This document shows positions 35,073 to 44,449 of a DNA stretch of 64,000 nt, piece by piece. Made by a program: the position numbers and the translations under genes. Under the pieces are notes generated by a model. It was not told the DNA's origin. It saw nothing but the letters and a program-made list of their open reading frames with translations, and did no database searches. The stretch comes from CAZDKK01 sp964506245. GTDB taxonomy: Bacteria > Eisenbacteria > RBG-16-71-46 > CAIMUX01 > WJJG01. How positions within the stretch are numbered: position 1 is the first letter of the stretch; every line of letters begins with the position of its first letter. The stretch covers positions 68,441 through 132,440 of the forward strand of contig CAZDKK010000004.1 in NCBI GenBank assembly GCA_964506245.1, given 5' to 3'.

Positions 35073-36146
35073 TCACCCCCGGCCGATCTGGCCGGCGACC
35101 TGCCGGACCAGATCGAGCAGCGCCGGGACATCGCCCTTCAGCGCCAGCAATGCCTCCAGCCGGGAGAGACCGGCGGGGATCTGCTCGCGGAAACCTGGCC
35201 GCCCGAAGCGCACGCCGAGCTTGGCACAGGCACCCAGCGCCTGCATCAGGCGGTTGGCGGCGTTGGCCTGGAAGCGCGCGCGCCAGCGGCTCTCCTCGTC
35301 GACCGGCGCTCCGGGGGGCGGGATGCCGGGCACACCCGCCGCGTGGGCCCGCTCCCGGTAGTGGGCCGTCAGGGCCTCGTGGGATGCGGGCGGCAGGCCG
35401 CCGTAAGGGTCGAAGAGGAGCGCGGCCAGGTCGTACTCGGCCGGCCCCAGCCGTGCGCCCTGGAAATCGATCACGGCCAAGTGCGGCTCAGGCCGCGCCA
35501 GCACCATGAGATTGCGCGACTGGAAGTCCCGGTGCATGAAGACCCGGGGCCCATCGAGCGCCTGGCGCGCGAGCTTGCCGCAGTCCGATTCCACCGCGAT
35601 CCGCGGCTGATCCCAGCCAGCGAGCCCGCGCGCAACCTCCGCCAGGAAGTAGCCAGCCTCCTGAGCGCGGATGAAAGCCTCGTCATAGACGGGATTCCCG
35701 GCGGCCTGCGGCTGGAAGGCAGGTCCGACCGGGGCCTGCATGCGAACCAGCGCATCGACGGCCTCCAGGCAGAGGTGCTCGGCGAGGTCTGAACTACAGG
35801 CGTCGAGCAGTCGCTGATCCCCCAGATCCTCGATCAGCAGCAGGCCCCGATCCAAGTCCGCCGCGTACACGACCGGGACGCGCACGCCGCGTGCGGCCAA
35901 GTGCTCCCGCACGGCCAGGAAGGCCTCGTTCTCGTCCGGATGGGCACGATCCGGGGCCAGGGGGTTCAGCACGGCGATTGCAGTTGCCCCCGGCCGGCGC
36001 ACGCGAAAGAGCCGCCGCATCGACCCGTCCCCGGCGATCGGGGTCCACTCCAGCGGCTCGCTCCTGGCCTCGGAGACCCCGGGGCCGCGCATCGCGCGCT
36101 CCACGAATGCGTGCATCCAGTGCTCGGCTTGATCCTGCGGTGGCAT
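35073..36146 (-). CDS. amgK: AmgK-type anomeric MurNAc/GlcNAc kinase
   Basis: 357-aa aminoglycoside-phosphotransferase-fold sugar kinase. The features fit the COG3178/AmgK branch: DGSMRRLFRVRR near the N-terminus, LLLIEDLGDQRL (hinge), VFMHRDFQSRNLMVL (catalytic loop, about 202) and VIDFQGARLGPAEYDLAALL (metal Asp, about 222). AmgK phosphorylates MurNAc at C1 with ATP, feeding MurU to make UDP-MurNAc. In this window a MurU-like enzyme and NamZ lie 7-8 kb away, beyond the chemotaxis operon, which supports the assignment. Start ATG 36146 with GGAG 5 nt upstream. Confidence 0.8.
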   Translation of the reverse strand: MPPQDQAEHWMHAFVERAMRGPGVSEARSEPLEWTPIAGDGSMRRLFRVRRPGATAIAVLNPLAPDRAHPDENEAFLAVREHLAARGVRVPVVYAADLDRGLLLIEDLGDQRLLDACSSDLAEHLCLEAVDALVRMQAPVGPAFQPQAAGNPVYDEAFIRAQEAGYFLAEVARGLAGWDQPRIAVESDCGKLARQALDGPRVFMHRDFQSRNLMVLARPEPHLAVIDFQGARLGPAEYDLAALLFDPYGGLPPASHEALTAHYRERAHAAGVPGIPPPGAPVDEESRWRARFQANAANRLMQALGACAKLGVRFGRPGFREQIPAGLSRLEALLALKGDVPALLDLVRQVAGQIGRG

Positions 36147-36278
36147 GCCAGCTCCCTCCGCCGGCCCCGGGCGCGGCCCGCGCAGTCTAGCACACCCACC
36201 GCGCGACCCGGATGCGTAGCGCGCGCCGCCGACCGCGGTTCTTCACCCGGTGCACGATTTCAGCCACGGAGGATTCCG

Positions 36279-36305
36279 TAAATGGAGCCTGCCGGCGGTC
36301 GATAT
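36279..36305 (+). promoter_or_regulatory. Putative sigma-28 (FliA-type) promoter of the che operon
   Basis: TAAA (36279-36282), a spacer of exactly 15 bases, then GTCGATAT (36298-36305), against the consensus TAAA-N15-GCCGATAA. It would give a leader of about 15-20 bases, ending with the GAGGAGG site of cheA. Confidence 0.6.
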
Positions 36306-36327
36306 TTCCCTCTGAGGAGGAACAGCC

Positions 36328-39294
36328 ATGCCTTACGAAGACGAAGATCTGCTCCAGGAACTCATTGTCGAGTCCGTCGAGCACCTGACCAGCATCGAGC
36401 CCGACCTCCTGGCGCTCGAGAAGGGAGGCAGCCAAGTCTCCTCCGAGCTGGTGAATCGCATCTTCCGGGCCATGCATAGCATCAAGGGCGGATTCGCCTT
36501 CTTCGGACTCTCTCACATCGTCGACCTGAGCCATGCCATGGAGAGCGTCCTGATGCGCATCCGCGATGGCGAGATGGGCATCACCCCAGGGATCACCGAC
36601 GCGCTGCTGGCAGGCGTGGACAAGCTGCGCGCCCTGCTCGACGACGTGCGCGGCTCGGAGAGCATCCCCATCGAGGTCGAGCTTGCACCCTTGAGCCGGA
36701 TCCTCGAGGGAGGCGTCCAGGAGGTCGCGGGTCCCGCGCCGGCCGAGGCCGCTGCAGGAAGCCCCGCGGCATCAGTCGAGGTCGACCATCCCGATGGGGA
36801 TGAGGCGTCGACGACCGAGGTCGGCGAGCCCGACAGCGGTCCTGGACTCGAGCTGATCAAGCCCCAGCGCTCGACGCCGGCCCCGCCAGAGGCGGCCACG
36901 GCGAGCAAGTCGGAGAAGTCGGCGGACACGGTCGAGACGATCCGCGTCCGGGTCGACCTGCTCGACAGCCTGATGAACCTGGCTGGCGAGCTGGTGCTGG
37001 GCCGCAACCAGATCAAGCTGGCCTTGAACAGCCGCTTCTCCGATGCGGCCGCGGCGAGCTCGACCTTCAAGCGCTTGCAGGACGATCTGGCGCGCTCCCG
37101 CGAGGCGATTGCCGCGGGCATCCAGAATCTGGCCAATGCGCGGGACAGCAGCTCCCTCGAGCAGGCCAAAAACGCGATGACCCGCGAATTCGACAAGATC
37201 CGGACGAACCTGAACCAGGCGCTGGCACTGCGCTTGATCGAGACCCCGGGCCTGTCGGCCGTGATGCAGGACGTTGACCTGGTCACGAGCGAGCTGCAGA
37301 GCAGCATCATGAACACGCGCATGCAGCCCGTGAGCGCGGTCTTCACGAAGTTCCCGCGCATCATGCGCGACCTGTCCCGCAAGGTCGGCAAGGAAATCGA
37401 GCTGACCTTGGTGGGGCAGGATGTCGAACTCGACAAGTCGATCATCGAGGCGCTTGCCGATCCGCTCACGCACCTCGTCCGCAACGCCGCCGACCACGGG
37501 ATCGAGCTGCCCGAGGTTCGCGAAGCAGCGGGCAAGCCGCGCTGCGGCAAGGTGCGCCTGCGCGCCTACCACGAAGGGGGTCAGGTCAACATCGACGTCA
37601 CGGACGACGGCGCGGGCATCGACCCTGAGCGCGTTCGCGCCAAGGCCGTCGAGCGCGGCGTCCTCACCGAGGAGGCGGCCGCGCGGATGTCCGATCGAGA
37701 GGCGATCCTGCTGATCTTCTCGCCGGGCTTCTCGTTGGCGCAGCAGGTCAGCGATGTCTCCGGTCGTGGTGTCGGCATGGACGTCGTCAAGACCAATATC
37801 GAGCGGCTGGGCGGGACGGTAGAGGTCGAGTCGACCCTCGGCGAGGGAACCCGCATCAACCTGCGCCTGCCGCTCACGCTGGCGATCATCCCGTCCCTCA
37901 TCGTCGGCATCGATGGTCGCCGCTATGCGGTGCCCCAGGTGAACCTGGAAGAGCTCGTGCGCGTACGCGGGCAGGATGTCGACAAGCGCGTGGAGGAAGT
38001 GCGCGGGCAGCCAGTGCTCCGCCTGCGCGGCAAGCTGCTGCCCCTCGTCTCCCTGGCGAAGATCCTGCGTGTGGAGGAGGTGGACGCAGAGAGTTCCGCG
38101 CAGTCGAGAGCCAAGCAGGGCGAGGGTACCGAGGGTCGCGCGGTGCCCGCCGCGATGAACATCCTGGTGCTCAAGGTCGGGACGAACCGCTACGGCCTGA
38201 TCGTCGAGAAGCTCCTCAACAACGAGGAGATCGTGGTCAAACCGCTCTCCGGCTACCTGAAGGACTGCAAGCACTACGCCGGTTCGACCATCATGGGCGA
38301 CGGTCGCGTCGCGATGATTCTCGACGCGACCGGGATCGCCGCGGTGGCCGGGCTGCGCTTCGGCGAGATGGAGGAAGAGGCGCGCATCTCACGCCAGCAG
38401 GCGGGCACGCAAGCCGAGGTCCAGCCCCTGCTGCTCTTCCGGAACAGCCCCTCCGAGCTGTTCGCCATCAGCCTCGCCCTCGTGGCGCGCATCGAGAAGG
38501 TCCGGGCGAGTGACATCGAGCGGATCGGCGTCAAGGAGTATGTCAAGTACGACAAGAACTCGATGCGCATCCTCCGGCTCCATGACTTCCTTACCGTCGA
38601 GCGGCCCCAGGAGGAGGCCAAGGAGTTCTTCATCATCGTGCCCAAGCTGGTGCGCCACCCGATGGGCATCGTGGCCACCAAGATCGAGGACATCCTTCAC
38701 ACGGATGCCGACATCGATCGCCAGAACATCAGCGGCCTCGGCATCCTCGGCTCGGCGGTCCTGGACGGACGGCTGGCCGTATTCATTGACATCTACAGCC
38801 TGTTCGAGGCGGCTGAGCCGGACGTGTACAAGCCAGGGGAGCTGAGCATGGTTGGGGAGCTCACCGGCAAGCGCGTCCTGCTGGCTGAGGACACGGCGTT
38901 CTTCCGCAGCGTCGAGTCGGAGTACCTGCGCAGCTTCAATTGTCAGGTGGAGATCGCGCGCAACGGCGCCGAGGCCTGGGATCGGCTCCAGCGCGAGAAC
39001 TTCGACTTGCTCGTGACGGACATCGAGATGCCGGAGCTGAACGGCTTCGAACTCACGGAACGTGTGCGGGCAAGCGAGCGGACCAAGAACCTGCCGGTGG
39101 TGGCGGTCACGTCCCTCTTCTCGGAGGAGGCCCAGAAGCGCGGCCTGGCCGCCGGCATCGATGCCTACGAGGTCAAACTCGACAAGGACCGCCTGCATCA
39201 CGCGCTGGCGGGGGCGATCAGAAAGCGGCTTGGGGGGCAGTCATGGAGCGCCAATTCGCAACCTTCTACATCGGAAATGCACGCTTCGGCATAG
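36328..39294 (+). CDS. cheA: Hybrid chemotaxis histidine kinase CheA with second CheW module and receiver
   Basis: 988 aa, far longer than a standard CheA (about 650). In order: Hpt (about 1-110) with phosphoacceptor His50 (FRAMHSIKGGFAFFG), a low-complexity linker, dimerisation helices (about 205-320), an ATPase domain (about 365-515; N box HLVRNAADHGIE, GRGVGMDVV), a CheW-like domain (about 515-650), a second diverged CheW-like domain (about 690-830), and a C-terminal receiver (about 850-970; LLAEDT, phosphoacceptor in VTDIEMPELNG, Lys in YEVKLDKD). Such layouts are typical of type IV pili or alternative cellular function systems as well as flagellar ones. It heads the operon, with GAGGAGG before ATG 36328, and overlaps cheW by 52 bases. 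Confidence 0.92.
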   Translation: MPYEDEDLLQELIVESVEHLTSIEPDLLALEKGGSQVSSELVNRIFRAMHSIKGGFAFFGLSHIVDLSHAMESVLMRIRDGEMGITPGITDALLAGVDKLRALLDDVRGSESIPIEVELAPLSRILEGGVQEVAGPAPAEAAAGSPAASVEVDHPDGDEASTTEVGEPDSGPGLELIKPQRSTPAPPEAATASKSEKSADTVETIRVRVDLLDSLMNLAGELVLGRNQIKLALNSRFSDAAAASSTFKRLQDDLARSREAIAAGIQNLANARDSSSLEQAKNAMTREFDKIRTNLNQALALRLIETPGLSAVMQDVDLVTSELQSSIMNTRMQPVSAVFTKFPRIMRDLSRKVGKEIELTLVGQDVELDKSIIEALADPLTHLVRNAADHGIELPEVREAAGKPRCGKVRLRAYHEGGQVNIDVTDDGAGIDPERVRAKAVERGVLTEEAAARMSDREAILLIFSPGFSLAQQVSDVSGRGVGMDVVKTNIERLGGTVEVESTLGEGTRINLRLPLTLAIIPSLIVGIDGRRYAVPQVNLEELVRVRGQDVDKRVEEVRGQPVLRLRGKLLPLVSLAKILRVEEVDAESSAQSRAKQGEGTEGRAVPAAMNILVLKVGTNRYGLIVEKLLNNEEIVVKPLSGYLKDCKHYAGSTIMGDGRVAMILDATGIAAVAGLRFGEMEEEARISRQQAGTQAEVQPLLLFRNSPSELFAISLALVARIEKVRASDIERIGVKEYVKYDKNSMRILRLHDFLTVERPQEEAKEFFIIVPKLVRHPMGIVATKIEDILHTDADIDRQNISGLGILGSAVLDGRLAVFIDIYSLFEAAEPDVYKPGELSMVGELTGKRVLLAEDTAFFRSVESEYLRSFNCQVEIARNGAEAWDRLQRENFDLLVTDIEMPELNGFELTERVRASERTKNLPVVAVTSLFSEEAQKRGLAAGIDAYEVKLDKDRLHHALAGAIRKRLGGQSWSANSQPSTSEMHASA

Positions 39295-39725
39295 ACATCC
39301 TGATGGTGCGGGAGATCAACCGGCACCTCGAGATCACACCCGCCGAGCGGGCACCGGAGTTCGTCCGGGGGCTCCTGAACCTGCGCGGGCAGGTCGTGAC
39401 CGTGATCGACCTGGGCGTGCGGCTGGGGCTCGGCCCGCGGGTGATCACACCCGAATCGCGCTGTCTGGTGCTGAAGACGTCGTCCGATCTGGCGGTGCAC
39501 CAGAAGGCGGGGCTTCTGAATGACGACACCTCGAACGACGTCATCGGGTTCCTGATCGACCGGGTCGGGGACATGGTCACCGTGGGGGAGAAGGACCTCG
39601 AACCCGCGCCCGCCAACATCAGCGGCGTGGACGGGCAGTTCCTTCTGGCGGTGGCGAAGCTCGAGGACGGGCTGATGGTGGCGCTCAAGACGCGCGAGAT
39701 CCTGGACGTGCAGGCGACCGTATAG
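39243..39725 (+). CDS. cheW: Chemotaxis coupling protein CheW
   Basis: 160-aa CheW (FATFYIGNARFGIDILMVRE, then VRGLLNLRGQVVTVIDLGVRLGL, a clear family core), which links receptors to CheA. It starts inside the cheA coding region in another frame (52-base overlap), with a GGGGGG stretch as ribosome site, so expression is tied to cheA. An insertion at about 80-95 (HQKAGLLNDDTSNDV) lengthens one loop. Confidence 0.9.
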   Translation: MERQFATFYIGNARFGIDILMVREINRHLEITPAERAPEFVRGLLNLRGQVVTVIDLGVRLGLGPRVITPESRCLVLKTSSDLAVHQKAGLLNDDTSNDVIGFLIDRVGDMVTVGEKDLEPAPANISGVDGQFLLAVAKLEDGLMVALKTREILDVQATV

Positions 39726-39797
39726 GCGCCCGAGGGTCTGCCGGCGCGCAGCCGCGGAACGAATCGGGCACGACGCGCAGCCACGGAACGAAGGGCT

Positions 39798-40916
39798 ATG
39801 GCGACCAACGTACTGATCGTCGACGACACGGTTGTATACCGCAAGATCCTCACAGGTATCGTCACCCCGTTGGCCGACGGCGGTCTGGTCGCCACCGCGC
39901 CCAGCGGCGCGCTGGCCCTCAAGAAGCTGGCCCAGACCCGCTTCGACATCGTGCTGCTGGACGTTCAGATGCCCGACATGGACGGCATCGAGACGCTCAC
40001 CCGCATCCGGGCTGAGTTCCCCGATATCGCGGTGGCCATGGTGAGCGCGGCGACCGCGAAGGGGTCGGAGACGGCGATCAAGGCGCTCAACCTGGGTGCC
40101 TTGGACCTGATCCGCAAGCCCCAGGGGCAGAGCGCGGCTGACAGCGAGCGGATGCTGCGCAATGCGATCAGCTCGGTGATGCGGGTGATCGAGACGCGCC
40201 GTCTCACCGGCTCCGCCCGCGCAGCGGTCCGCGGGCCAGCTCCATCCGGGACCGCGGTCGCAGCGCCCCCGCGCCCGACGGCGGTCCCCATCTCCCCCGC
40301 GCCGCGCCGCCCCTACCCGCGCGGGTCCTTCAGCCTCCTGGCCATCGGGTCGTCGACCGGTGGGCCCGAGGCGCTCTCCCACCTCGTCCCGAACCTGCCC
40401 GGCAGCTTCCCTCTGCCGGTCGTCATCGTGCAGCACATGCCCCCGGTCTTCACCGAGGCTTTGGCCCGCGACCTCGACCGCAGGTCCGCGCTGGCGGTCA
40501 AGGAGGTCGCGGACGGCGACGCGATCATTCCCGGGCGGGTGCTCATCGCCCGTGGCGGCTGCCACATGGTGGTGCGCGCCGAGGCCGACCAGCTGGTCGC
40601 GCGCCTGGACGACGGCCCGCCGGAGAATAGCTGCCGGCCGGCCGTGGACGTGCTCTTTCGCTCCCTGGGCGAAGCGACCAGGGGCGGGCCGGTGATTGCG
40701 GTCGTGTTGACCGGCATGGGCGCCGACGGGATGCGCGGCGTTCAGGCGCTCAAGCAGAGCGGCTGTCACTGCATCACGCAGTCAGCGGCCACGTGCGTCG
40801 TGTACGGCATGCCTCAGGCGGTGGACAGCGCGGGGCTGTCCGACGAGTCGGTGGACATCAACGACATTGCTCCCCGCATCGTGTCCCTCGCGGGGCAGAA
40901 CAGGAGCGCAGCGTGA
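39798..40916 (+). CDS. cheB: Chemotaxis protein-glutamate methylesterase CheB
   Basis: 372 aa: receiver domain (DDTVVYRKIL; phosphoacceptor Asp in LLDVQMPDMDGIET), a Pro/Ala-rich linker (about 135-175), and a methylesterase with the Ser-His-Asp set (GSSTGGPEALSHL, VQHMPPVFTEALA, TGMGADGMRG). It removes methyl groups from receptors, opposing CheR. The stop overlaps the start of the following receiver gene. Confidence 0.93.
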   Translation: MATNVLIVDDTVVYRKILTGIVTPLADGGLVATAPSGALALKKLAQTRFDIVLLDVQMPDMDGIETLTRIRAEFPDIAVAMVSAATAKGSETAIKALNLGALDLIRKPQGQSAADSERMLRNAISSVMRVIETRRLTGSARAAVRGPAPSGTAVAAPPRPTAVPISPAPRRPYPRGSFSLLAIGSSTGGPEALSHLVPNLPGSFPLPVVIVQHMPPVFTEALARDLDRRSALAVKEVADGDAIIPGRVLIARGGCHMVVRAEADQLVARLDDGPPENSCRPAVDVLFRSLGEATRGGPVIAVVLTGMGADGMRGVQALKQSGCHCITQSAATCVVYGMPQAVDSAGLSDESVDINDIAPRIVSLAGQNRSAA

Positions 40917-41485
40917 TGAAGATCCTGTGCGTTGACGACGATCCGGTCGCTCGGGCCCTCTACACACGCGGCCTGGGCGAGGCGCTTCCTCAGGACGAGA
41001 TCACCCAGGCGTCCTCGGGGGATGAAGCCGTACATCTGCTGGCGCACGGTCACTACGACGTTGTCATCACCGATCTGCAGATGCCCGGCAAGTCCGGGCT
41101 GGAGGTCCTGCGCACCGCCCGGCAGGTCGATCCGCCCTCCGAGGTCATCATGGTAACGGGCAAGGCCTCGATCAAGTCAGCGGTGGAGGCCATGCGCTGC
41201 GGGGCACGCGACTACATCGAGAAGCCGATCGACATCCCACTCCTGCGCGAGAAGGTGGAGAACATCCGGGAGTACTACGTGCGCGCCAGAGATGCGGAGG
41301 AGATGCGCGAGGCCAAGGAGCTCTACGAGGAACAGGCCAGCCGAGAGGTGCGGCTGCTGGAACTGCGGGTGTCGAAGCTCGAATCCCGTGTCCAGGAAGC
41401 GCTCGAGGTGCTGCGGGACGACGATCGGGGCCTCGCAGAGGATCGGCTCCGCCGGGCGGCGGAGATCCTCGATTCGGCGGCGTAA
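40916..41485 (+). CDS. Response regulator: receiver plus coiled coil
   Basis: 189 aa. The receiver is about 1-120 (CVDDDP, phosphoacceptor in VVITDLQMPGKSG, MVTGKAS, Lys in IEKPIDI). The remaining 70 residues form a charged, heptad-like helix (YEEQASREVRLLELRVSKLESRVQ region), with no DNA-binding domain. It may dock to another che component or dimerise. The start overlaps the cheB stop (TGATG). Confidence 0.85.
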   Translation: MKILCVDDDPVARALYTRGLGEALPQDEITQASSGDEAVHLLAHGHYDVVITDLQMPGKSGLEVLRTARQVDPPSEVIMVTGKASIKSAVEAMRCGARDYIEKPIDIPLLREKVENIREYYVRARDAEEMREAKELYEEQASREVRLLELRVSKLESRVQEALEVLRDDDRGLAEDRLRRAAEILDSAA

Positions 41486-41504
41486 TCCGGGCAACAGGCT
41501 GCAG

Positions 41505-42374
41505 ATGGGCGTCAAGATCACTCCAGAAGAGTTCCCGCTGATGCGGGATGCGATCGAACAGATCAGCGGCATCCGCGTGGGCGACGGGAAGGCCTACCTG
41601 ATCGAGAGTCGTCTGGCCAAGTTGCTGGCGGAGTACGGGTGCGACAGCTTCAGAGCGTTCCACCAGTTGGTCAAGACACGCGCGGACGCGGACCTGCGGT
41701 CGAAGCTCGTCAACGCCATGTCCACCCAGGAGACGCTCTGGTTCCGCGACCTGCACCCGTTCCGCATCTTCACCGAGAAGCTGCTGCCGACCTACCTGGC
41801 CGAGTTCGCCTCCGGGCAGCGGCAGCGCGTGCGGCTCTGGTCCGCCGCCTCCTCGACCGGGCAGGAGGCCTACTCGCTGGCCATCCTGATCCTGGAGGCC
41901 CACCGGACCCAGAGCGCCGTGCGACCCGCGGCCTTCGAGATCCTGGCCACGGACATCGCCAGCTCGGCCGTCGATGCGGCCAAGAACGCGCTCTTCGACC
42001 GGATCGCGATGGGGCGCGGCCTGCCGCCCGAATACCGCACACGGTACTTCACGGACGATGGGCGCTACAGCCGGATCATCGACGATGCCAGGCGCATGGT
42101 CACCTTCCGCTGCTTCAACCTCCAGGACAGCTTCGCCGGGCTCGGACATTTCGACATCGTGCTCTGCCGGAACGTGGCCATCTACTTTTCGGATGGGTTC
42201 AAACGGGAATTGTACAAGAAGATCAACAACGTGCTGAATCCCGGCGGGTACCTGTTCCTGGGTTCGTCGGAGTCGATCAGCGCCTACAGCACCGACTTCG
42301 ACCTGCTCGACCATAACGGCGGATTGTACTACCGGGCCAAGAGACCGCCCGGTCAGGCCCAGATGGCGGCTTGA
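41505..42374 (+). CDS. cheR: Chemotaxis protein methyltransferase CheR
   Basis: 289 aa. N-terminal helical domain (GDGKAYLIESRLAKLL), then the SAM-binding core RLWSAASSTGQEAYSLAILI, ILATDIASSAVDAAK and VLCRNVAIYFS, matching CheR throughout. It methylates receptor Glu residues. Start ATG 41505 is placed from the family N-terminus; the RBS is weak, and the gap from the previous gene is 19 bases. Confidence 0.92.
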   Translation: MGVKITPEEFPLMRDAIEQISGIRVGDGKAYLIESRLAKLLAEYGCDSFRAFHQLVKTRADADLRSKLVNAMSTQETLWFRDLHPFRIFTEKLLPTYLAEFASGQRQRVRLWSAASSTGQEAYSLAILILEAHRTQSAVRPAAFEILATDIASSAVDAAKNALFDRIAMGRGLPPEYRTRYFTDDGRYSRIIDDARRMVTFRCFNLQDSFAGLGHFDIVLCRNVAIYFSDGFKRELYKKINNVLNPGGYLFLGSSESISAYSTDFDLLDHNGGLYYRAKRPPGQAQMAA

Positions 42375-42441
42375 GCAAGGTCGCGGCGGCGGAGGCAGAG
42401 AAGGGCTGCCGCGGCGACCTGAGGGATCCGGAGGTGGTGTG

Positions 42442-42819
42442 ATGGCTCGCATCTTGGTTGTCGACGATTCGGGATTCCAGCGGAAGCGCACCTGCCGCGT
42501 CCTGCATCGGGCGGGGTACGAGACCATCGATGCACCGGACGGCAAGGCAGCCCTGGAAGCCGTTGAGCGGGAGGCTCCGGATCTGGTGATCACCGACCTC
42601 AACATGCCGACGATGACCGGCATGGAGTTCCTCGTGGCGGCGCAGGAGCGCGGATGGACCGTGCCGATCGTGGTGCTGACCTCGGATGTCCAGGACACGA
42701 CGCGGGAGGAGTGCATCGAGCGAGGGGCAGCGGAGGTGCTGAACAAGCCCGTCCAGGACGATCGGCTGCTGGTGACGGTGGAAGCATTCCTCGGCCCGGC
42801 GCAGGAGGCGGCGTCATGA
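42442..42819 (+). CDS. Single-domain response regulator (CheY-like)
   Basis: 125-aa receiver: VVDDSGFQRKRTCRVL, phosphoacceptor in LVITDLNMPTMTGMEF, VLTSDV, LNKPVQ. GGAGG lies 7 nt before ATG 42442. The stop overlaps the cheC ATG, so it is likely the output CheY dephosphorylated by CheC. Motility output cannot be told from sequence. Confidence 0.87.
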   Translation: MARILVVDDSGFQRKRTCRVLHRAGYETIDAPDGKAALEAVEREAPDLVITDLNMPTMTGMEFLVAAQERGWTVPIVVLTSDVQDTTREECIERGAAEVLNKPVQDDRLLVTVEAFLGPAQEAAS

Positions 42820-43439
42820 TCCTCAGCGAAACCCGGCGGGATGTCCTCACGGAGCTGATCAACGTGGGCCTGGGTCGTGCGGCCGGGGTGATGAACGCGA
42901 TGACGGGACTGCGGGTCAAGCTCGACGTGCCGAAGGTGGATCTGCTCTCGGCGAAGGAGATCGAGCTGGCCTTCACGCGGCGCTTCGGTGAGCGCGTCTC
43001 GTCGGTGTGCCTCGACTTCGACGGCGGCTTCGCCGGCCGGGCGACGCTGGTCTTCCCCGATGCGAGCGCGATCAAGCTCGTGGCCGCGCTGCACGGGGTG
43101 GAGTGGGATCCGCGGGGCGAGATGCCCGAGCTGCCCGAGGGCGTTGACCCGGTGGGCGACCTGGAAGAGATCGGCAACGTCCTGATCAACAACGTCCTGG
43201 GGGCCGTGGCGAACGGGCTCCGGCAACGGCTCGACTACTCCGTTCCCGTGGCCGCACAGCAGACGGTGCACGATCTCATCGCGCCGGGCGAGGAGGGCAC
43301 ACCGGAGCAGATCCTGGCCGCGACGACCGGATTCAGCGTCGAGCACCTGCAGCTCGACGGGCTGGTCACCCTGCTCTTCCAGGTGGGATCGGTCGAACGC
43401 CTGATGGAGGCGCTCGACGCCGTCAGCTTCGGCAGCTAG
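42816..43439 (+). CDS. cheC: CheY-P phosphatase CheC
   Basis: 207 aa with two CheC active-site helices: ELINVGLGRAAGVMNAMTG near residue 13 (the E-x-x-N pair present) and EEIGNVLINNVLGAVAN near 127. It hydrolyses CheY-phosphate and ends the che operon. The ATG overlaps the stop of the CheY-like gene. No CheD is encoded next to it, although CheC and CheD usually work together. Confidence 0.87.
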   Translation: MILSETRRDVLTELINVGLGRAAGVMNAMTGLRVKLDVPKVDLLSAKEIELAFTRRFGERVSSVCLDFDGGFAGRATLVFPDASAIKLVAALHGVEWDPRGEMPELPEGVDPVGDLEEIGNVLINNVLGAVANGLRQRLDYSVPVAAQQTVHDLIAPGEEGTPEQILAATTGFSVEHLQLDGLVTLLFQVGSVERLMEALDAVSFGS

Positions 43440-43474
43440 GCCCAGCCCGCCGGCCGAGACCCGCTCCCCGCGCG

Positions 43475-44437
43475 TCAGGCCCCCGGCGCCGGCCCCACCG
43501 GCACCCACCCGCGCGTGGTGATGAGCCGGTCCGTCACGCTCTCCTCCACGACCGCACCCGGGCCCACGATGGACCCGCGCACGGTCACGCCGGGCGCGAG
43601 GTGCGCGCCGGCCAGAACCACGCTGTCCCGCACGGCGGCGCCGGCGCCCACGATCGCATCGGGCGCGATGAACCCGCTGCCCTCCGCGAGCACAACCTGC
43701 GCGAGCGGCAGCCGCAGGCCGTATCGGCCAGCCGTCTCGGGCGCGCACAACCGGTGTGCGGCGAGGTAGCGCTCGGGCGTGCCCACGTCCACCAGCGGCG
43801 GGTCGTCCGGCATGACCCACGCCCCGAGGCGGCCCTGCGCGCGCAGCGTGTCCCAGGTATCCCTCAGGTCGTGAAACCCCGCGTCCGGCAACAGGTCGAT
43901 GAAGGCGCGCGCGAGCAGGCAGCATCCGGTGTAGGTCAGTCCGCTGGGGTCCGTGCGGTCGCGCAGGATGGCGGTGACCCGACCCTGCTCGATCAGGACG
44001 TTCGGATGGACGGGCGAGCGCGCCAGCACCAGGGTGGCCGCAAACCCGCCCCGGCGGTGGTGCTCCAGGGCCGCCGGCCCGGGCAACGGGAAGAGGGCGT
44101 CCGAGTTCAAGAGCAGGAATGGATCGCTGCGCAGCCACCCGGCGGCGGGGCGGATCGCGCCGCCCGTGCCGAGGATCTGGGGTTCGAGGGAGAAGGCGAG
44201 GCGCTCCCGGCGCGGATGCCGGGCGAGGTGGTCGCGCAGGACGTCGGCCCGATGGTGGCCATTGACCACGATGTACCCGGTCGCCAGACCGGCGACCGGC
44301 GATGCGATCAGGCGATCGATGTGCAAGTCGAGGAATGGGGTGCCATAGAGCGGCAGGAGTGCCTTGGGGATCTCATCCGTGAGGGGACGCAGGCGCGTCC
44401 CGAACCCGGCTGCCAGGAGCAGCACGTCGATCGGCAT
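43475..44437 (-). CDS. murU: MurU-like sugar-1-phosphate nucleotidyltransferase
   Basis: 320 aa. The N-terminal nucleotidyltransferase (about 1-225) has the signature LLLAAGFGTRLRPLTDEIPK, LLNSDALF (metal Asp) and DVGTPERYLAAH. The C-terminal 80 residues form left-handed beta-helix turns (FIAPDAIVGAGAAVRDSVVL, HLAPGVTVRGSIVGPGAVV), which MurU of Pseudomonas lacks. It lies 12 bases after namZ on the same strand, which supports a role in turning MurNAc-1-P into UDP-MurNAc; GlcNAc-1-P or mannose-1-P remain possible substrates. Confidence 0.7.
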   Translation of the reverse strand: MPIDVLLLAAGFGTRLRPLTDEIPKALLPLYGTPFLDLHIDRLIASPVAGLATGYIVVNGHHRADVLRDHLARHPRRERLAFSLEPQILGTGGAIRPAAGWLRSDPFLLLNSDALFPLPGPAALEHHRRGGFAATLVLARSPVHPNVLIEQGRVTAILRDRTDPSGLTYTGCCLLARAFIDLLPDAGFHDLRDTWDTLRAQGRLGAWVMPDDPPLVDVGTPERYLAAHRLCAPETAGRYGLRLPLAQVVLAEGSGFIAPDAIVGAGAAVRDSVVLAGAHLAPGVTVRGSIVGPGAVVEESVTDRLITTRGWVPVGPAPGA

Positions 44438-44449
44438 CGGACCTGTCTC

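Noticed and set aside
41172..44138. 988-codon minus-strand frame over cheR to murU
   Set aside because: Overlaps four well-supported che genes; composition typical of GC-rich antisense frames.
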